Source: Clostridiales bacterium Firm_09 (GTDB taxonomy: Bacteria; Bacillota; Clostridia; Christensenellales; DTU072). Taken from it: a stretch of 64,000 nt of DNA. Below, in pieces: positions 10,601 to 18,852 of this stretch; position 1 is the stretch's first letter, and each line of letters begins with the position of its first letter. A program made the translations under genes and the position numbers. The stretch spans positions 42,011 through 106,010 of the forward strand of contig LVAO01000004.1 of assembly GCA_001604065.1 (NCBI GenBank), in the 5' to 3' direction. The notes under the pieces were generated by a model, which did no database searches, was not told the DNA's origin, and was given only the letters and a program-made list of their open reading frames with translations.

Positions 10601-11540
10601 CAAGGTGCGCGGAATATGGCAGAACCGGCACAATCACGAAGAGGCCGTAACCGTCATCAAACTGCTGCGCACCATTTTTCGCGAACGCACGGAGGGTGAA
10701 AGCATTGGCATTGTCACCTTCAACGTCGAGCAAAAAGAATATATCGAAGACCTTCTGGACGAAGAATGCGCGCACAACAAAACCTTCGCAAGGCAGCTTG
10801 AAAACGAAAAGAACCGCATCGTAAACGGCGAAAACATCGGTTTGTTTGTAAAAAATCTGGAGAACGTTCAGGGCGAGGAGCGCGACATCATCATTTTCAG
10901 CATCGGCTATGCCAAAAATGAAAATGACCGCATCGTCGCCCAGTACGGTTCCCTTTCGGTGGAAGGCGGCGAAAACCGTCTGAATGTCGCCATCACCCGT
11001 GCAAAGAAGAAAATTTATGTGATTACCAGCATCGAGCCGGAAGAGCTGGACAAAGCCGAAACCACCAAAAACAACGGCCCCAAACTTCTTCGCAAATATC
11101 TCCAGTATGCACGCGCAGTTTCAGAAAACAACACCGCAGAAATAAGACAATTATTGCTCTCCATGCATTCCAGAAACTGCGAGATCGATCCTGTCGGCGC
11201 CTACGAACAGCAGATCAAAGCGGCGCTGGAAAAAGCAGGCTATGAAGTCGATATCAATCTGGGCAATACGGATTACAAGCTTTCATTAGGCATTTATGAC
11301 AAAGAGCTCGGCCGATATGTTTTGGGCATAGAGTGCGATTATCAGGCGTTTCATAACAGCGAAAGCGTATTGGAGCGCGACGTGTACCGCTTCAAATTCT
11401 TCGAAATACGCGGCTGGAAGATTGTTCGCGTCTGGTCCAGAGACTGGTGGCTTTCGCCCGCAAAGGTGCTTGCCGATCTCATTGCAACCATCGAAAAACA
11501 AAAAAAGGTCCTGCGCACAAAAATGCAGAAGGACGCCTGA
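7686..11540 (+). CDS. SF1 helicase fused to a Vsr/PD-(D/E)XK-like nuclease domain
   Basis: About 1284 residues. I prefer the TTG at 7686, preceded by GGAGG, over the in-frame ATG at 7665, which coincides with the predicted transcription start. The N-terminal ISGRNRSLFLRDI stretch resembles the opening of DUF4011-type helicases. Helicase core: Walker A GPPGTGKS at about 352-359; Walker B-like DEAS at 854-857; motif III AGDNKQLRP; a YHYRS motif; and the C-terminal GGENRLNVAITRAK motif near 1095, as in UPF1/DNA2-like SF1B helicases. A long helical insertion separates Walker A from DEAS. The last ~130 residues (GIECDYQAFHNS, then RDVYRFKFFEIRGWKIVRVWSRDWW) match the Vsr/DUF559-like nuclease tail. 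Likely a DNA- or RNA-processing or anti-phage enzyme; no partner gene adjoins it. Confidence 0.85.
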   Translation: MNPIYKKYKERFIQISGRNRSLFLRDIVKKYSYDIGAVMETRSDTDEFLDFLWHGRRSFTLMDMKIASRMAKNCAPAEANTVAAAVAPAETAGNDETIEIKTKKARKPEADNICETLALQLGSLRYLKREEDELEKETGRAELYIGYPFVLGSLNPDTPVCAPLMLFPAMLEIGADEAEIRLVPNQPVMLNKAFILAYSKEKNLAVDKLIQEFDPLAEDAFSTVWDVAEYLQKNGFRLNIQKRKTLMHFEQPLSFPSEIFEVKNMAVLGRFPLANSIYNDYLALEKDNLSTPSIQALLSGRPQENPAPLKKLFLRTRKTPQNDSFYEINDLDFAQEGALAQIAKKDNIVIYGPPGTGKSQTIVNIISDALCKNKRVLVVSQKRAALDVVFNRLGRLNDKAMLIPDPEKEKLAFFERLRTMHVKSASTDYDETSRRHKNVEIDINREIAVLQSISDALFTERPFGLTLQEMYAASYNIGRESDDYKLYEKMKRTGILRRRYPELKEDIRLIKDKQLDILYLRHLNLVKENEMIVHILPDIDLHKLKQAKVFLADLLKKELVPFNTARYPYSRYLTTFYLEQAVADRASIRRVADIVTRMEHPTLSALLQASAFPLLWPLYPFLRIRYENYRENVKIDLHIGKEALENYESDYKLLSSVLDQKGYALAIGGLINGNANFLRKLLDALDNYVAVRDLNTEILSLSPQIRELLDFAYANSDGTAEGFRIVLEKIMPIRIYHEIVTDDGTADKLLAKTVVFDDLRNRISALQADKRELSRSLAMDSFSREYAEYFRTSPDAKDYLYEIQKQRGLKPIRVMFELFDNYLMRLFPCWLLSPEVVSTILPLKTGLFDLVVFDEASQIFIESAIPAIYRAQKVVVAGDNKQLRPTAGFVRRYFGDDSLANNGMDLSTQAALEVESLLDLAAARYYPVYLSYHYRSNYVELIDFSNAAFYENRLQIAPNISKNFEKAPIERIKVRGIWQNRHNHEEAVTVIKLLRTIFRERTEGESIGIVTFNVEQKEYIEDLLDEECAHNKTFARQLENEKNRIVNGENIGLFVKNLENVQGEERDIIIFSIGYAKNENDRIVAQYGSLSVEGGENRLNVAITRAKKKIYVITSIEPEELDKAETTKNNGPKLLRKYLQYARAVSENNTAEIRQLLLSMHSRNCEIDPVGAYEQQIKAALEKAGYEVDINLGNTDYKLSLGIYDKELGRYVLGIECDYQAFHNSESVLERDVYRFKFFEIRGWKIVRVWSRDWWLSPAKVLADLIATIEKQKKVLRTKMQKDA

Positions 11541-11573
11541 ATTATAAATAAAAAATTAAAAAGGAGAAAAACT

Positions 11574-12461
11574 ATGACCGTATTTTTCTGCGATACCGAC
11601 AGTGAGCTCTGGTACGACAAAGCCGACGAGCTCGGACTCAAAAACATCATTCTGATGCCATACACAATCTGCGGAAAGGAATATTTTTATGATTTCGGAC
11701 GCAATTATGACTCCAAAGAATTTTTCCGTCTGATGCGGGAAGGAAACATCGCCATCACTTCCGCCTTGAATCCCGAGGACTACAAGAAATATTTTGAGCC
11801 TTATTATCAAAAAGGGGAAGATATTTTTTATGTCAGCTTTTCTTCCGAAATGAGCGGCACTTTCAAATATATGGATATGGCAGTCAAAGAATTGTCCGCA
11901 AAATATCCCGGCGTCAAATTCACACGCTATGATACCAAGGGCATCAGCATGGGTGCCGGACTGTCTGTCATTGCCGCGGCAAAGATGTTCAATGCCGGCA
12001 AATCCGTAGAAGAAATCTGCGCCTACCTTGATCATCTGATTTATAAAGTCAATACTTTTGTCATTGTCGATGACCTTCAGTATCTCAAACGCGGCGGACG
12101 TCTGTCCGCAATGTCGGCGCTCATCGGCGGCATCCTGAATATCAAACCCATTATCAAACTGACAAAAAAAGGCACGCTTATTCCCGCCGACAAGGTACCC
12201 GGCAGGAACAAGGCGATTGCAAAAGTGACCGATCAGGTTCTTGCCGAAGCCGATATGCTTGACGAATACCCGATCGTCGTCCTTCATGCCGACTGTCCGA
12301 GCGATGCAGAACGCATCAAAGAAAAACTTAAGGCTGGTCTGCCGCAGGCAGAAATCTGGCTGCAGGATATCGGACCGGTCATCGGCGCGCATTGCGGCCC
12401 CGGCACCATCGGCATCTGCTTCGTCGGGAAGGAGCGTCCGGATGCCCCCGCTGCGTCATAA
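11574..12461 (+). CDS. DegV family fatty-acid-binding protein
   Basis: 295 residues, ATG preceded by AAAGGAG. DegV proteins bind a single fatty acid between two domains; in Firmicutes some act as FakB, presenting exogenous fatty acids to the kinase FakA. Visible landmarks are the ITSALNP and SSEMSGTF ligand-pocket segments, the VDDLQYLKRGGRLS motif, and the GAHCGPGTIGICF C-terminus. No fakA-like kinase is in the window, so the FakB role is family knowledge only. The gene begins 33 bases after the helicase gene; the following apbE gene overlaps its 3' end by 20 bases, suggesting co-translation. Confidence 0.93.
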   Translation: MTVFFCDTDSELWYDKADELGLKNIILMPYTICGKEYFYDFGRNYDSKEFFRLMREGNIAITSALNPEDYKKYFEPYYQKGEDIFYVSFSSEMSGTFKYMDMAVKELSAKYPGVKFTRYDTKGISMGAGLSVIAAAKMFNAGKSVEEICAYLDHLIYKVNTFVIVDDLQYLKRGGRLSAMSALIGGILNIKPIIKLTKKGTLIPADKVPGRNKAIAKVTDQVLAEADMLDEYPIVVLHADCPSDAERIKEKLKAGLPQAEIWLQDIGPVIGAHCGPGTIGICFVGKERPDAPAAS

Positions 12462-13440
12462 GGTTAATAAAAGCGTACCGTTCATTCTCCTCTTATGCCT
12501 ATGGACGGCGGTTGCGCTGTCCGGATGTGCCGCGCGTACAGAAAACGTTTTTTTCAATACAGACTGCTGCATCGAAATAAACAGCTCGGGTGCGGCAAAA
12601 AAAGCCAAAGAAATCGAGAAGCTTCTGGAGCGTCTGGAGAGCCTTCTTTCCACCAGTGTCGCAGACAGCGATGTCGCCAAAGTCAATGCGGCTCCTGCGG
12701 GCGTGCCCGTCCATGTCGGAGAAGATTTTGCTTTGCTTTATACAAGAAGCCTTGCATTGCATCAGGCGCATCCTTCCTTCAATCCGTTCATCTTCCCGCT
12801 TGTTGAATTATGGAAATTTTCTCCGGATACCTTTACCATGCATCCGGAGTCCATACCGGAGGAGGACGCCGTCGCAAGTTTATTGCCTTTGTGCAAGGCC
12901 GAAAATTTCTCCTTTGATGAACGGACGAATACCATCACAAAACGGAATGGCGGCGCAAAACTTGATTTCGGCGCGATTGCAAAAGGATATGCCGCCGACC
13001 TTGCAGCGCAGACCGCAGAAAAAAATTATGTCGTCAACATCGGCGGCACACTCAAAACCGACAGAAGAATTTCTGTTGCCGTCACCTCTCCGCGCGGCTC
13101 GGGATACGCGGCATCTTTTATTCTCGACAACGGTGCGACTGCCACCAGCGGCGACTACGAGCGGTATTATATTTATAATGGCACAAGGTATTCTCATATT
13201 CTGGATACAAGCGGCTATCCTGCCGGACTTCATGCCGACAATCCGATTATCAGCGTTACCGTTGTCGGCGCCGAAGCCTGGCTGTGCGATGCATTGTCCA
13301 CCCTTTTGTTCCTTGAAGGCGCGGCGCTTCGCGACGAAACAGAGAGCCTCGGCTATTCTGCCCTCATCCTTACCGAAGATACCTATTGCGTCATAGGAGA
13401 CGTCCATTTTGACATCCTTGAACCGAGACAAGCGATCTGA
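12442..13440 (+). CDS. apbE: ApbE-type FAD:protein FMN transferase, lipoprotein
   Basis: 332 residues. The ATG at 12442 has AAGGAG eight bases upstream, inside the end of the DegV gene. A lipoprotein signal peptide with lipobox LSGC places it outside the membrane. The ApbE signature DFGAIAKGYAAD, the NIGG motif, the GATATSGDYERYY region and HILDTSGYPA are all present. ApbE enzymes move FMN from FAD onto Thr/Ser of target proteins, for example in Rnf/Nqr subunits or secreted flavoproteins. No D-x-x-(S/T)-G-A-(T/S)-type target is evident among the neighbouring genes. The next gene overlaps its end by 32 bases; together with the two following genes it looks like a flavin-related electron-transfer module. 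Confidence 0.92.
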   Translation: MPPLRHKVNKSVPFILLLCLWTAVALSGCAARTENVFFNTDCCIEINSSGAAKKAKEIEKLLERLESLLSTSVADSDVAKVNAAPAGVPVHVGEDFALLYTRSLALHQAHPSFNPFIFPLVELWKFSPDTFTMHPESIPEEDAVASLLPLCKAENFSFDERTNTITKRNGGAKLDFGAIAKGYAADLAAQTAEKNYVVNIGGTLKTDRRISVAVTSPRGSGYAASFILDNGATATSGDYERYYIYNGTRYSHILDTSGYPAGLHADNPIISVTVVGAEAWLCDALSTLLFLEGAALRDETESLGYSALILTEDTYCVIGDVHFDILEPRQAI

Positions 13441-13840
13441 CGGCAAAAGTCTTCTGCCGCATTACAAACACTCCGGACCTTTTTCGCGGCTGGACATTGT
13501 TTTGCTTGTCCTTCTTCTGCTTGCCGCATCGGGTGCGGCGGCGTATGTTTATGCCGACCGTCCGGCAGGAGAGCGGGCAGAAATTTATATTGAGGGCGAG
13601 CTTGTCGGCTCCTACCCTCTGGACGAAGAAAGAACGATTGCGTACGACTGCGGTATAACCGTACATATTCTTTCCGGCGCGGTCGCCGTTGCAGAAAGCG
13701 ATTGTCCCGACCAGCTTTGCGTGCATATGGGATATATTTCAAAAGCGGGCGAACGCATCATCTGCGCGCCCAATAAATTTGTTGTCGTGATACGCGGCAA
13801 AACAGAATATGACGCGGTAACCGGGAGGTCCCAGACATGA
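13409..13840 (+). CDS. NusG domain II-containing membrane-anchored protein (EetA-like)
   Basis: 143 residues with one N-terminal membrane helix (about residues 28-47) and an extracellular NusG domain II fold, seen from EIYIEGELVGSYPL through the CPDQLCVHMG segment with its two cysteines to ICAPNKFVVVI. Start is TTG at 13409 with AGGAGA about ten bases upstream. Proteins of this family sit beside ApbE and Gx transporters in many Firmicutes; I recall the name EetA from flavin-based electron transfer loci, but the molecular role is not settled. The start lies inside apbE and the stop overlaps the next gene (ATGA), so three consecutive genes are coupled. Confidence 0.85.
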   Translation: MTSLNRDKRSDGKSLLPHYKHSGPFSRLDIVLLVLLLLAASGAAAYVYADRPAGERAEIYIEGELVGSYPLDEERTIAYDCGITVHILSGAVAVAESDCPDQLCVHMGYISKAGERIICAPNKFVVVIRGKTEYDAVTGRSQT

Positions 13841-14355
13841 AAAATCAAAAACCGGTTTTCAATGTCAAAAAACTGGCCAGCACCGGAATTACCTTGTCCG
13901 CCGCGCTCATCATCGGCATCGTAGAAAGCCTCCTGCCCCCTGTCATTCCGGTACTTCCCTTTTTGCGCATCGGATTCTCCAACATTGTCCTTCTGTTCGC
14001 GCTCATCGTGTTTGGGCCTCGTGAAGCATTTCTTATCGCCGCGCTCAAATCCGTATTGGTTCCGCTTTTTGTTGGCAATCCCGTCATGATCGCATACTCT
14101 CTTCCTTCCGCGATTCTGTCTCTCGGCGTATCCGCTTCGCTTGCCTGCACAAAAAAACTTGGGCTGCCGCTCATCAGTACGATAAGTTCCCTCGTCCATA
14201 ATCTGTCCCAGCTCTGCGTTGCGGCGTTGATGACCGGGACGGCGATTGTATTCGGCTATGCCCCCTATCTTATTTTTACCGGCACCCTCGCGGGACTTGC
14301 CGTTGGTCTGACAACCTATTTTGTCATCCGTGCTCTCCCGGATAATCTTGTATAA
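13837..14355 (+). CDS. Gx transporter family / heptaprenyl diphosphate synthase component I-like membrane protein (EetB-like)
   Basis: 172-residue integral membrane protein with about five to six hydrophobic segments. It belongs to the family named both 'Gx transporter' and Hpre_diP_synt_I, ECF S-component-like in layout: the first helix is followed by LRIGFSNIVLLFAL and FGPREAFLIAALKS, and NPVMIAYSLPSAILS is a typical middle motif. It starts on the ATGA overlap with the NusG-II gene. In the Listeria/lactobacilli electron-transfer loci the equivalent is, as I recall, EetB. It may help move flavin or quinone precursors (inference). No clear terminator follows before the convergent dinB gene. 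Confidence 0.85.
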   Translation: MKNQKPVFNVKKLASTGITLSAALIIGIVESLLPPVIPVLPFLRIGFSNIVLLFALIVFGPREAFLIAALKSVLVPLFVGNPVMIAYSLPSAILSLGVSASLACTKKLGLPLISTISSLVHNLSQLCVAALMTGTAIVFGYAPYLIFTGTLAGLAVGLTTYFVIRALPDNLV

Positions 14356-14409
14356 AATGCCCTATGCCGGAATGCTTCATGGCAGGTGCGACAAAGGAAT
14401 ATCGATTCT

Positions 14410-15681
14410 TCATTCCTGATTCAGATTTTTCATATTCTTGTTGAAAGGCAGAAATTCATCCTCCGCCTCCCTGTCGTCGCAGGTGAAAATGGTATCGATA
14501 TTGATGCCGCGGCGAAGAACACCGAAGCCGTATTTCTTGCGAAGAATATCCACATGCCCTTCCAGCCGGGCATTTTTGCCGGGATCTTCGTCAAACAGGC
14601 TGGTCTGCACATAGCTTCCCGCGGGCTTCAGCCCAAAAGACGATACGGTAATCGTGCGGAGCGGCGGCTCGCAGGCAAAATCATAATTGGCTTTAAGCAG
14701 TTCCAGAGCGGCGGTCGCGATGATATAAGCGGAGTCCGTGGGAATCGGGAGCCGGCATTGCCGCGAAAAGCTGTCCAGGTGAACGCTGCGCATATTGACG
14801 GAAACACCTTCTGCAACCATATTTGCCTGACGCAGACGGAATCCGATCATTTCGCAAAGTGCAAAAATGACGCTTGCGGCATCATCGAGATTGGTGACAT
14901 CGGCGGGTGTCGTCGTACCGTTGCCGATGCTTTTGGGGATATGCCGTTCTGTATAGCATTTTACAGGTTCGGTATCCTCTCCACGCGCGGACTCGCGAAG
15001 CTTAAGTCCCACCTTGCCGAACTTCCTTTCCATCAGCTCCGGTGACGCCATCGCAAGATCGCCTATGGTATGGATATTGAGCCGCGCAAGTTTTTCTGCC
15101 GTACTGTGCCCGACATAAATCATCTCTTCCGCAGGCAGCGGCCATACAACATATTTATAATTTTCACGGCTGATGACAGTGACGGCATCCGGTTTTTTGA
15201 GATCGCTGCCGAGCTTGGCGAATACTTTATTAAAAGACACGCCGACAGAGATCGTCAGGCCGGTTTCCGTTTTGACTTTCTCTTTGATTTCGTAAGCAGC
15301 CTGCTCTCCGCTTCCCCAAAGTTTTTTGCAACCGGTCAAATCAATCCAGCACTCGTCCAGACCAAAGCTCTCCACGTCCGGAGAAAAAGAGATATAAATA
15401 TCGTGCAGAATTTCGCTGTATCGGACATATTCCGAAAACGTAGGCGGCACAAGAATCAGTCCGGGGCACTTCTGCTGCGCCTGCCAGACAGCATCGCCGG
15501 TTCTGATGCCTGCCTGTTTGGCAAGCATGCTTTTTGCAAGCACAATGCCGTGCCGTTTTTCGGGATTTCCGCAGACGGCGATAGCCTTGCCTTTCAGCGC
15601 GGGATTGAGTACGGCCTCTACCGAGGCATAAAAATTGTTGGCGTCGCAATGAAGAATGATTCTGTCCTTACTCTCCGCCAT
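14410..15681 (-). CDS. dinB: DNA polymerase IV (Y family)
   Basis: 423-residue error-prone translesion polymerase. Catalytic acidic residues are D13 (LHCDANNFYAS) and D109/E110 (FGLDECWIDL). The finger/palm motifs SVGVSFNKVFAKLGSDLKKPDA and the little-finger region follow, and the C-terminal part carries QTSLF, a good beta-clamp binding motif. The ATG at 15681 follows GAGGGG and overlaps the end of coaE by 14 bases. It lies in the polA-coaE-dinB chain, so replication repair genes are co-expressed. Length is normal for the family. It converges with the Gx transporter gene. Confidence 0.93.
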   Translation of the reverse strand: MAESKDRIILHCDANNFYASVEAVLNPALKGKAIAVCGNPEKRHGIVLAKSMLAKQAGIRTGDAVWQAQQKCPGLILVPPTFSEYVRYSEILHDIYISFSPDVESFGLDECWIDLTGCKKLWGSGEQAAYEIKEKVKTETGLTISVGVSFNKVFAKLGSDLKKPDAVTVISRENYKYVVWPLPAEEMIYVGHSTAEKLARLNIHTIGDLAMASPELMERKFGKVGLKLRESARGEDTEPVKCYTERHIPKSIGNGTTTPADVTNLDDAASVIFALCEMIGFRLRQANMVAEGVSVNMRSVHLDSFSRQCRLPIPTDSAYIIATAALELLKANYDFACEPPLRTITVSSFGLKPAGSYVQTSLFDEDPGKNARLEGHVDILRKKYGFGVLRRGINIDTIFTCDDREAEDEFLPFNKNMKNLNQE

Positions 15682-16255
15682 GGGACAGCCCCTCGGCCAG
15701 CATATCGACCTGGCAATATAAATCGCTCAATGAACCGTTATTTATTATGACGGCATCCGCGCGCTTCTCCGCTTCCTCTTCGCCGCGCTGCGCGTCAAGC
15801 ATTTTTTCTGCCAATGCTCTGTCCACGCCGTCCCGGGCGCATATGCGCGCAAGACGTAGTTCCCGCGGCGCAACGACAGCCCATATGCGGTCAAACCGCA
15901 AAGCGTCTCCCAGCTTGTTCTCCATAAGAAGAGGGATCTCGACAAACACCGTCCCGCCTGCCTCCCGCACAGAACGTCCGATGCGCGCGCCGATCTCCGG
16001 ATGCGCCAACGCATTCAATCTTTCTCTGCTCCGTGCGTCCGTAAAAATCCGCTTTTTCAGTTCATCTTTATTCAATATGCCATCCTTATCAAAACAATCC
16101 GGGAAGGCATTTTGGAGCTTTTTAAGATATTCTGAATCGCGAAGAAGTCCGCGGTTGACCGCATCCGCGTCAATCACGGTATAACCCAACATATTGAGTC
16201 TTTTGGAAACAGCGGACTTGCCGCTGCCGATTCCTCCGCACACTGCAATGATCAT
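15668..16255 (-). CDS. coaE: Dephospho-CoA kinase
   Basis: 195-residue kinase performing the last step of coenzyme A synthesis, phosphorylating the 3'-OH of dephospho-CoA. P-loop GGIGSGKS is at residues 8-15; the DADAVNR motif, the LAHPEIG segment and VFVEIPLLMEN are typical. I place the start at 16255, where ATGA overlaps the polA stop; a longer frame extends into polA but lacks support. The polA-coaE order is common in Firmicutes. dinB overlaps its 3' end. Confidence 0.93.
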   Translation of the reverse strand: MIIAVCGGIGSGKSAVSKRLNMLGYTVIDADAVNRGLLRDSEYLKKLQNAFPDCFDKDGILNKDELKKRIFTDARSRERLNALAHPEIGARIGRSVREAGGTVFVEIPLLMENKLGDALRFDRIWAVVAPRELRLARICARDGVDRALAEKMLDAQRGEEEAEKRADAVIINNGSLSDLYCQVDMLAEGLSHGGE

Positions 16256-18852
16256 TCTACGGAATACCAATCCTTGCCGCTTTTCGCCTCCGCTATCAGC
16301 GGAACCTGAAGCCTGACCGCGTTCTGCATACATTCGACCAACAGTTTTTTGACTTCGGGAACCTCTTGTTCCGGCGCATCAAGAACTAATTCATCATGCA
16401 CCTGCAGGATAAGCTTCGCCTTATAACCGCCTTCCGCAAGCGCCTTGTGCACGTTCAGCATGGCGATTTTGATGATATCGGATGCCGAACCCTGCAAGGG
16501 CATATTCATCGCGGCGCGTTCGCCGAAGCTTCTGATATTGCGGTTGGGCGACTTCAGTTCCGGGAAGAAGCGCAGCCGTCCTGCAAGCGTGCGGATGTAG
16601 CCCTTTTCTTTGGCGAACGCAACGTTTGTATCCATATATTTTTTGACATCGGGATAGGTCAGAAAATATTTTGTGATAAACTGGCGCGCTTCATAATTCG
16701 AAATTCCGGTATTTCTTGCCAAACCGAATCCGCTTATGCCATATATGATGCCGAAATTGACCGCTTTTGCGTCTCGTCTCTGCACCCTGGTGACTTCATT
16801 GAGGGGAATATCAAAGATTCTGGATGCAGTCAAGGTATGGATGTCGATGTTCTCGTTGTACGCTTTGAGAAGCTCCGGATCCCCTGAAAAATGCGCGAGA
16901 AGCCGGAGTTCGATTTGTGAATAATCCGCGCTTACCAGCAGGTTGCCGGGCGACGGAACAAACATTCTGCGTATATTCCGCCCCTCTTCGTTCCGGATGG
17001 GAATATTCTGGAGATTGGGTTCGTTGGAAGAAAGCCTCCCTGTTGCCGTCAGACATTGGCGGAAGACCGTATGCACCCTGCCGCTCTTGGGGTCGCGGAC
17101 GGCGCGCATGCCGTTGATGTAGGTGGACATCAGCTTGGAAAACATGCGGTACTTCAGTATCTCTTCCACTATGGGATGTTCCAGCTCTTCAAGAACGCCG
17201 GCTGCGACAGAATAGCCTGTCTTCCCCTTGGTCATTCCTGCCGGTCTGAGCCCCAGTTTATCAAAAAGAATAACCGAAAGCTGCTGCGGTGAATTGATGT
17301 TGAAAACCTCTCCCGCCATGGCAAAGATTTTTTTCTGAAGCAGATTCAGCTCTTCCGTGTATCGGTCGCTCAGCTCGCGGAGAACGGTTTCGTCGATCAT
17401 GAAACCGGCATTCTCCATATCAAACAGCACGCTGACAAGCGGAAGCTCGATTTTTGCGTACAAATCCGTCAATGACCATTCCTTTAATTTTTCATCCGCC
17501 GTTTCATTCAGACGGAACGCAGCCGCGGTGCATACCTCGCTGCCGCCGAAGCCGGAAGCAAGTTCCGTCAGGCTCGCCGGCACGCGATTGACATCAATAA
17601 GGTAATATTTGATAAGCAGATCCTCATAGGGAGGCCGGATTTCTATGCCGTATGCGGCAAACCTGTGCATCAAGGCCTTGACATCAAATACGATTTTCTG
17701 CGCATCGCTCTCCATGACAGATCTGAAACAGCATACAGCTTCATCAGAATTGATCCCCGGATCCAACAGACTCTGGGCGGGTTCAATAAAATATTCTGTT
17801 CCTTCGTTCAATGCAAAGCGGATGTCCGAACCGATTTCAAGAGAAATCTTATCTATTTTATTGCCCAGTATTGCTTTCAGCTCATCCATGCTGTTGATTT
17901 TCACACGGTTTGCCGCAAAAGGCTTGCCGTTGCAAGCAACGGGCGATGCATCTTCCGGCAAAGCTTGTCCGGAGAGGATCTGCGCCTTGGGTGCGGCATC
18001 TTTGCCCGATTTACGGAAGCGTTCTGCAAGAGAACGGAACTCATAGCGCGCCAGAAGCGCAAAAAAATCCTCGTTGTATTCGTTGCCGAAAGCCAGCTCT
18101 TCCAACCCGCAATCAAGCGGCACATTGGTATTGATGGTCGCAAGCCGTCCGGAAAGATAAACCAACTCTTTGTTTTGGAGAAGCTTATCCTTGAGCCGGC
18201 CCTTGATTTCTTCGATATGAGCATAGAGATTGTCCACGGACCCGAACTGTTCGAGAAGCGCAAGCGCGGTTTTTTCTCCGACACCGGGACAGCCCGGTAT
18301 GTTGTCCGAACTGTCGCCCGCCAGTGATTTGTATTCAATAATCTTTTGCGGAGTCAGATTCTCTTCCGCCAAAGATTCAAGATTGTATACTTTGATATCG
18401 GTCACGCCGCGTCTGGTGTGAAATACAACCGTATTATGGTCAACCAGCTGCAGAACGTCCCTGTCGCCGCTCACGATTATTGTATCGCAATCAAAACGCT
18501 TGCCGAACGTGCCGATGATATCATCCGCCTCATAGCCTTCTTTTTCAAGAATCCTGATGTTCATTGCTTTCAGGATTGTTTTCAGAATGCCGACCTGCGA
18601 CGCAAGTTCTTCCGGCATCGGCTTGCGCGTCGCTTTGTACCCGTCATACATGCCGTGACGGAAAGTGGGCGCCCTAAGGTCAAATGCCGCGCCGATATGA
18701 GTGGGTCTGTGCTCGCTTATCAGTCTGGCCAGCATGGACAAATAACCGTATACGGCATTGGTATATTGCCCGTCCCGCGTTGTCATCGGCGGGATGGCGT
18801 AGAATGCCCGGTTGATCAGGCTGTTGCTGTCCAGAAGAATGATTTTTGTCAT
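16252..18852 (-). CDS. polA: DNA polymerase I, 3'-5' exonuclease site degenerate
   Basis: 866-residue DNA polymerase I. The N-terminal 5' nuclease domain (residues 1-290; GYEADDIIGTF, VSGDRDVLQLV, GDSSDNIPG) looks intact. The middle 3'-5' exonuclease-like domain lacks the usual D-x-E pair (here SLEIGSD), so proofreading is probably lost, as in other Firmicutes PolA. The C-terminal polymerase domain has motif A DYSQIELRLLAHFSGD, motif B RRDAKAVNFGIIYG and motif C VHDELV. It works in Okazaki fragment maturation and repair. Its ATG overlaps the stop of the upstream PTS gene (ATGA) and its stop overlaps coaE. Confidence 0.95.
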   Translation of the reverse strand: MTKIILLDSNSLINRAFYAIPPMTTRDGQYTNAVYGYLSMLARLISEHRPTHIGAAFDLRAPTFRHGMYDGYKATRKPMPEELASQVGILKTILKAMNIRILEKEGYEADDIIGTFGKRFDCDTIIVSGDRDVLQLVDHNTVVFHTRRGVTDIKVYNLESLAEENLTPQKIIEYKSLAGDSSDNIPGCPGVGEKTALALLEQFGSVDNLYAHIEEIKGRLKDKLLQNKELVYLSGRLATINTNVPLDCGLEELAFGNEYNEDFFALLARYEFRSLAERFRKSGKDAAPKAQILSGQALPEDASPVACNGKPFAANRVKINSMDELKAILGNKIDKISLEIGSDIRFALNEGTEYFIEPAQSLLDPGINSDEAVCCFRSVMESDAQKIVFDVKALMHRFAAYGIEIRPPYEDLLIKYYLIDVNRVPASLTELASGFGGSEVCTAAAFRLNETADEKLKEWSLTDLYAKIELPLVSVLFDMENAGFMIDETVLRELSDRYTEELNLLQKKIFAMAGEVFNINSPQQLSVILFDKLGLRPAGMTKGKTGYSVAAGVLEELEHPIVEEILKYRMFSKLMSTYINGMRAVRDPKSGRVHTVFRQCLTATGRLSSNEPNLQNIPIRNEEGRNIRRMFVPSPGNLLVSADYSQIELRLLAHFSGDPELLKAYNENIDIHTLTASRIFDIPLNEVTRVQRRDAKAVNFGIIYGISGFGLARNTGISNYEARQFITKYFLTYPDVKKYMDTNVAFAKEKGYIRTLAGRLRFFPELKSPNRNIRSFGERAAMNMPLQGSASDIIKIAMLNVHKALAEGGYKAKLILQVHDELVLDAPEQEVPEVKKLLVECMQNAVRLQVPLIAEAKSGKDWYSVE

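Noticed and set aside
12241..12441. 67-codon N-terminal extension of apbE
   Set aside because: It lies inside degV; the ATG at 12442 has a good ribosome binding site and gives a proper lipoprotein signal peptide.
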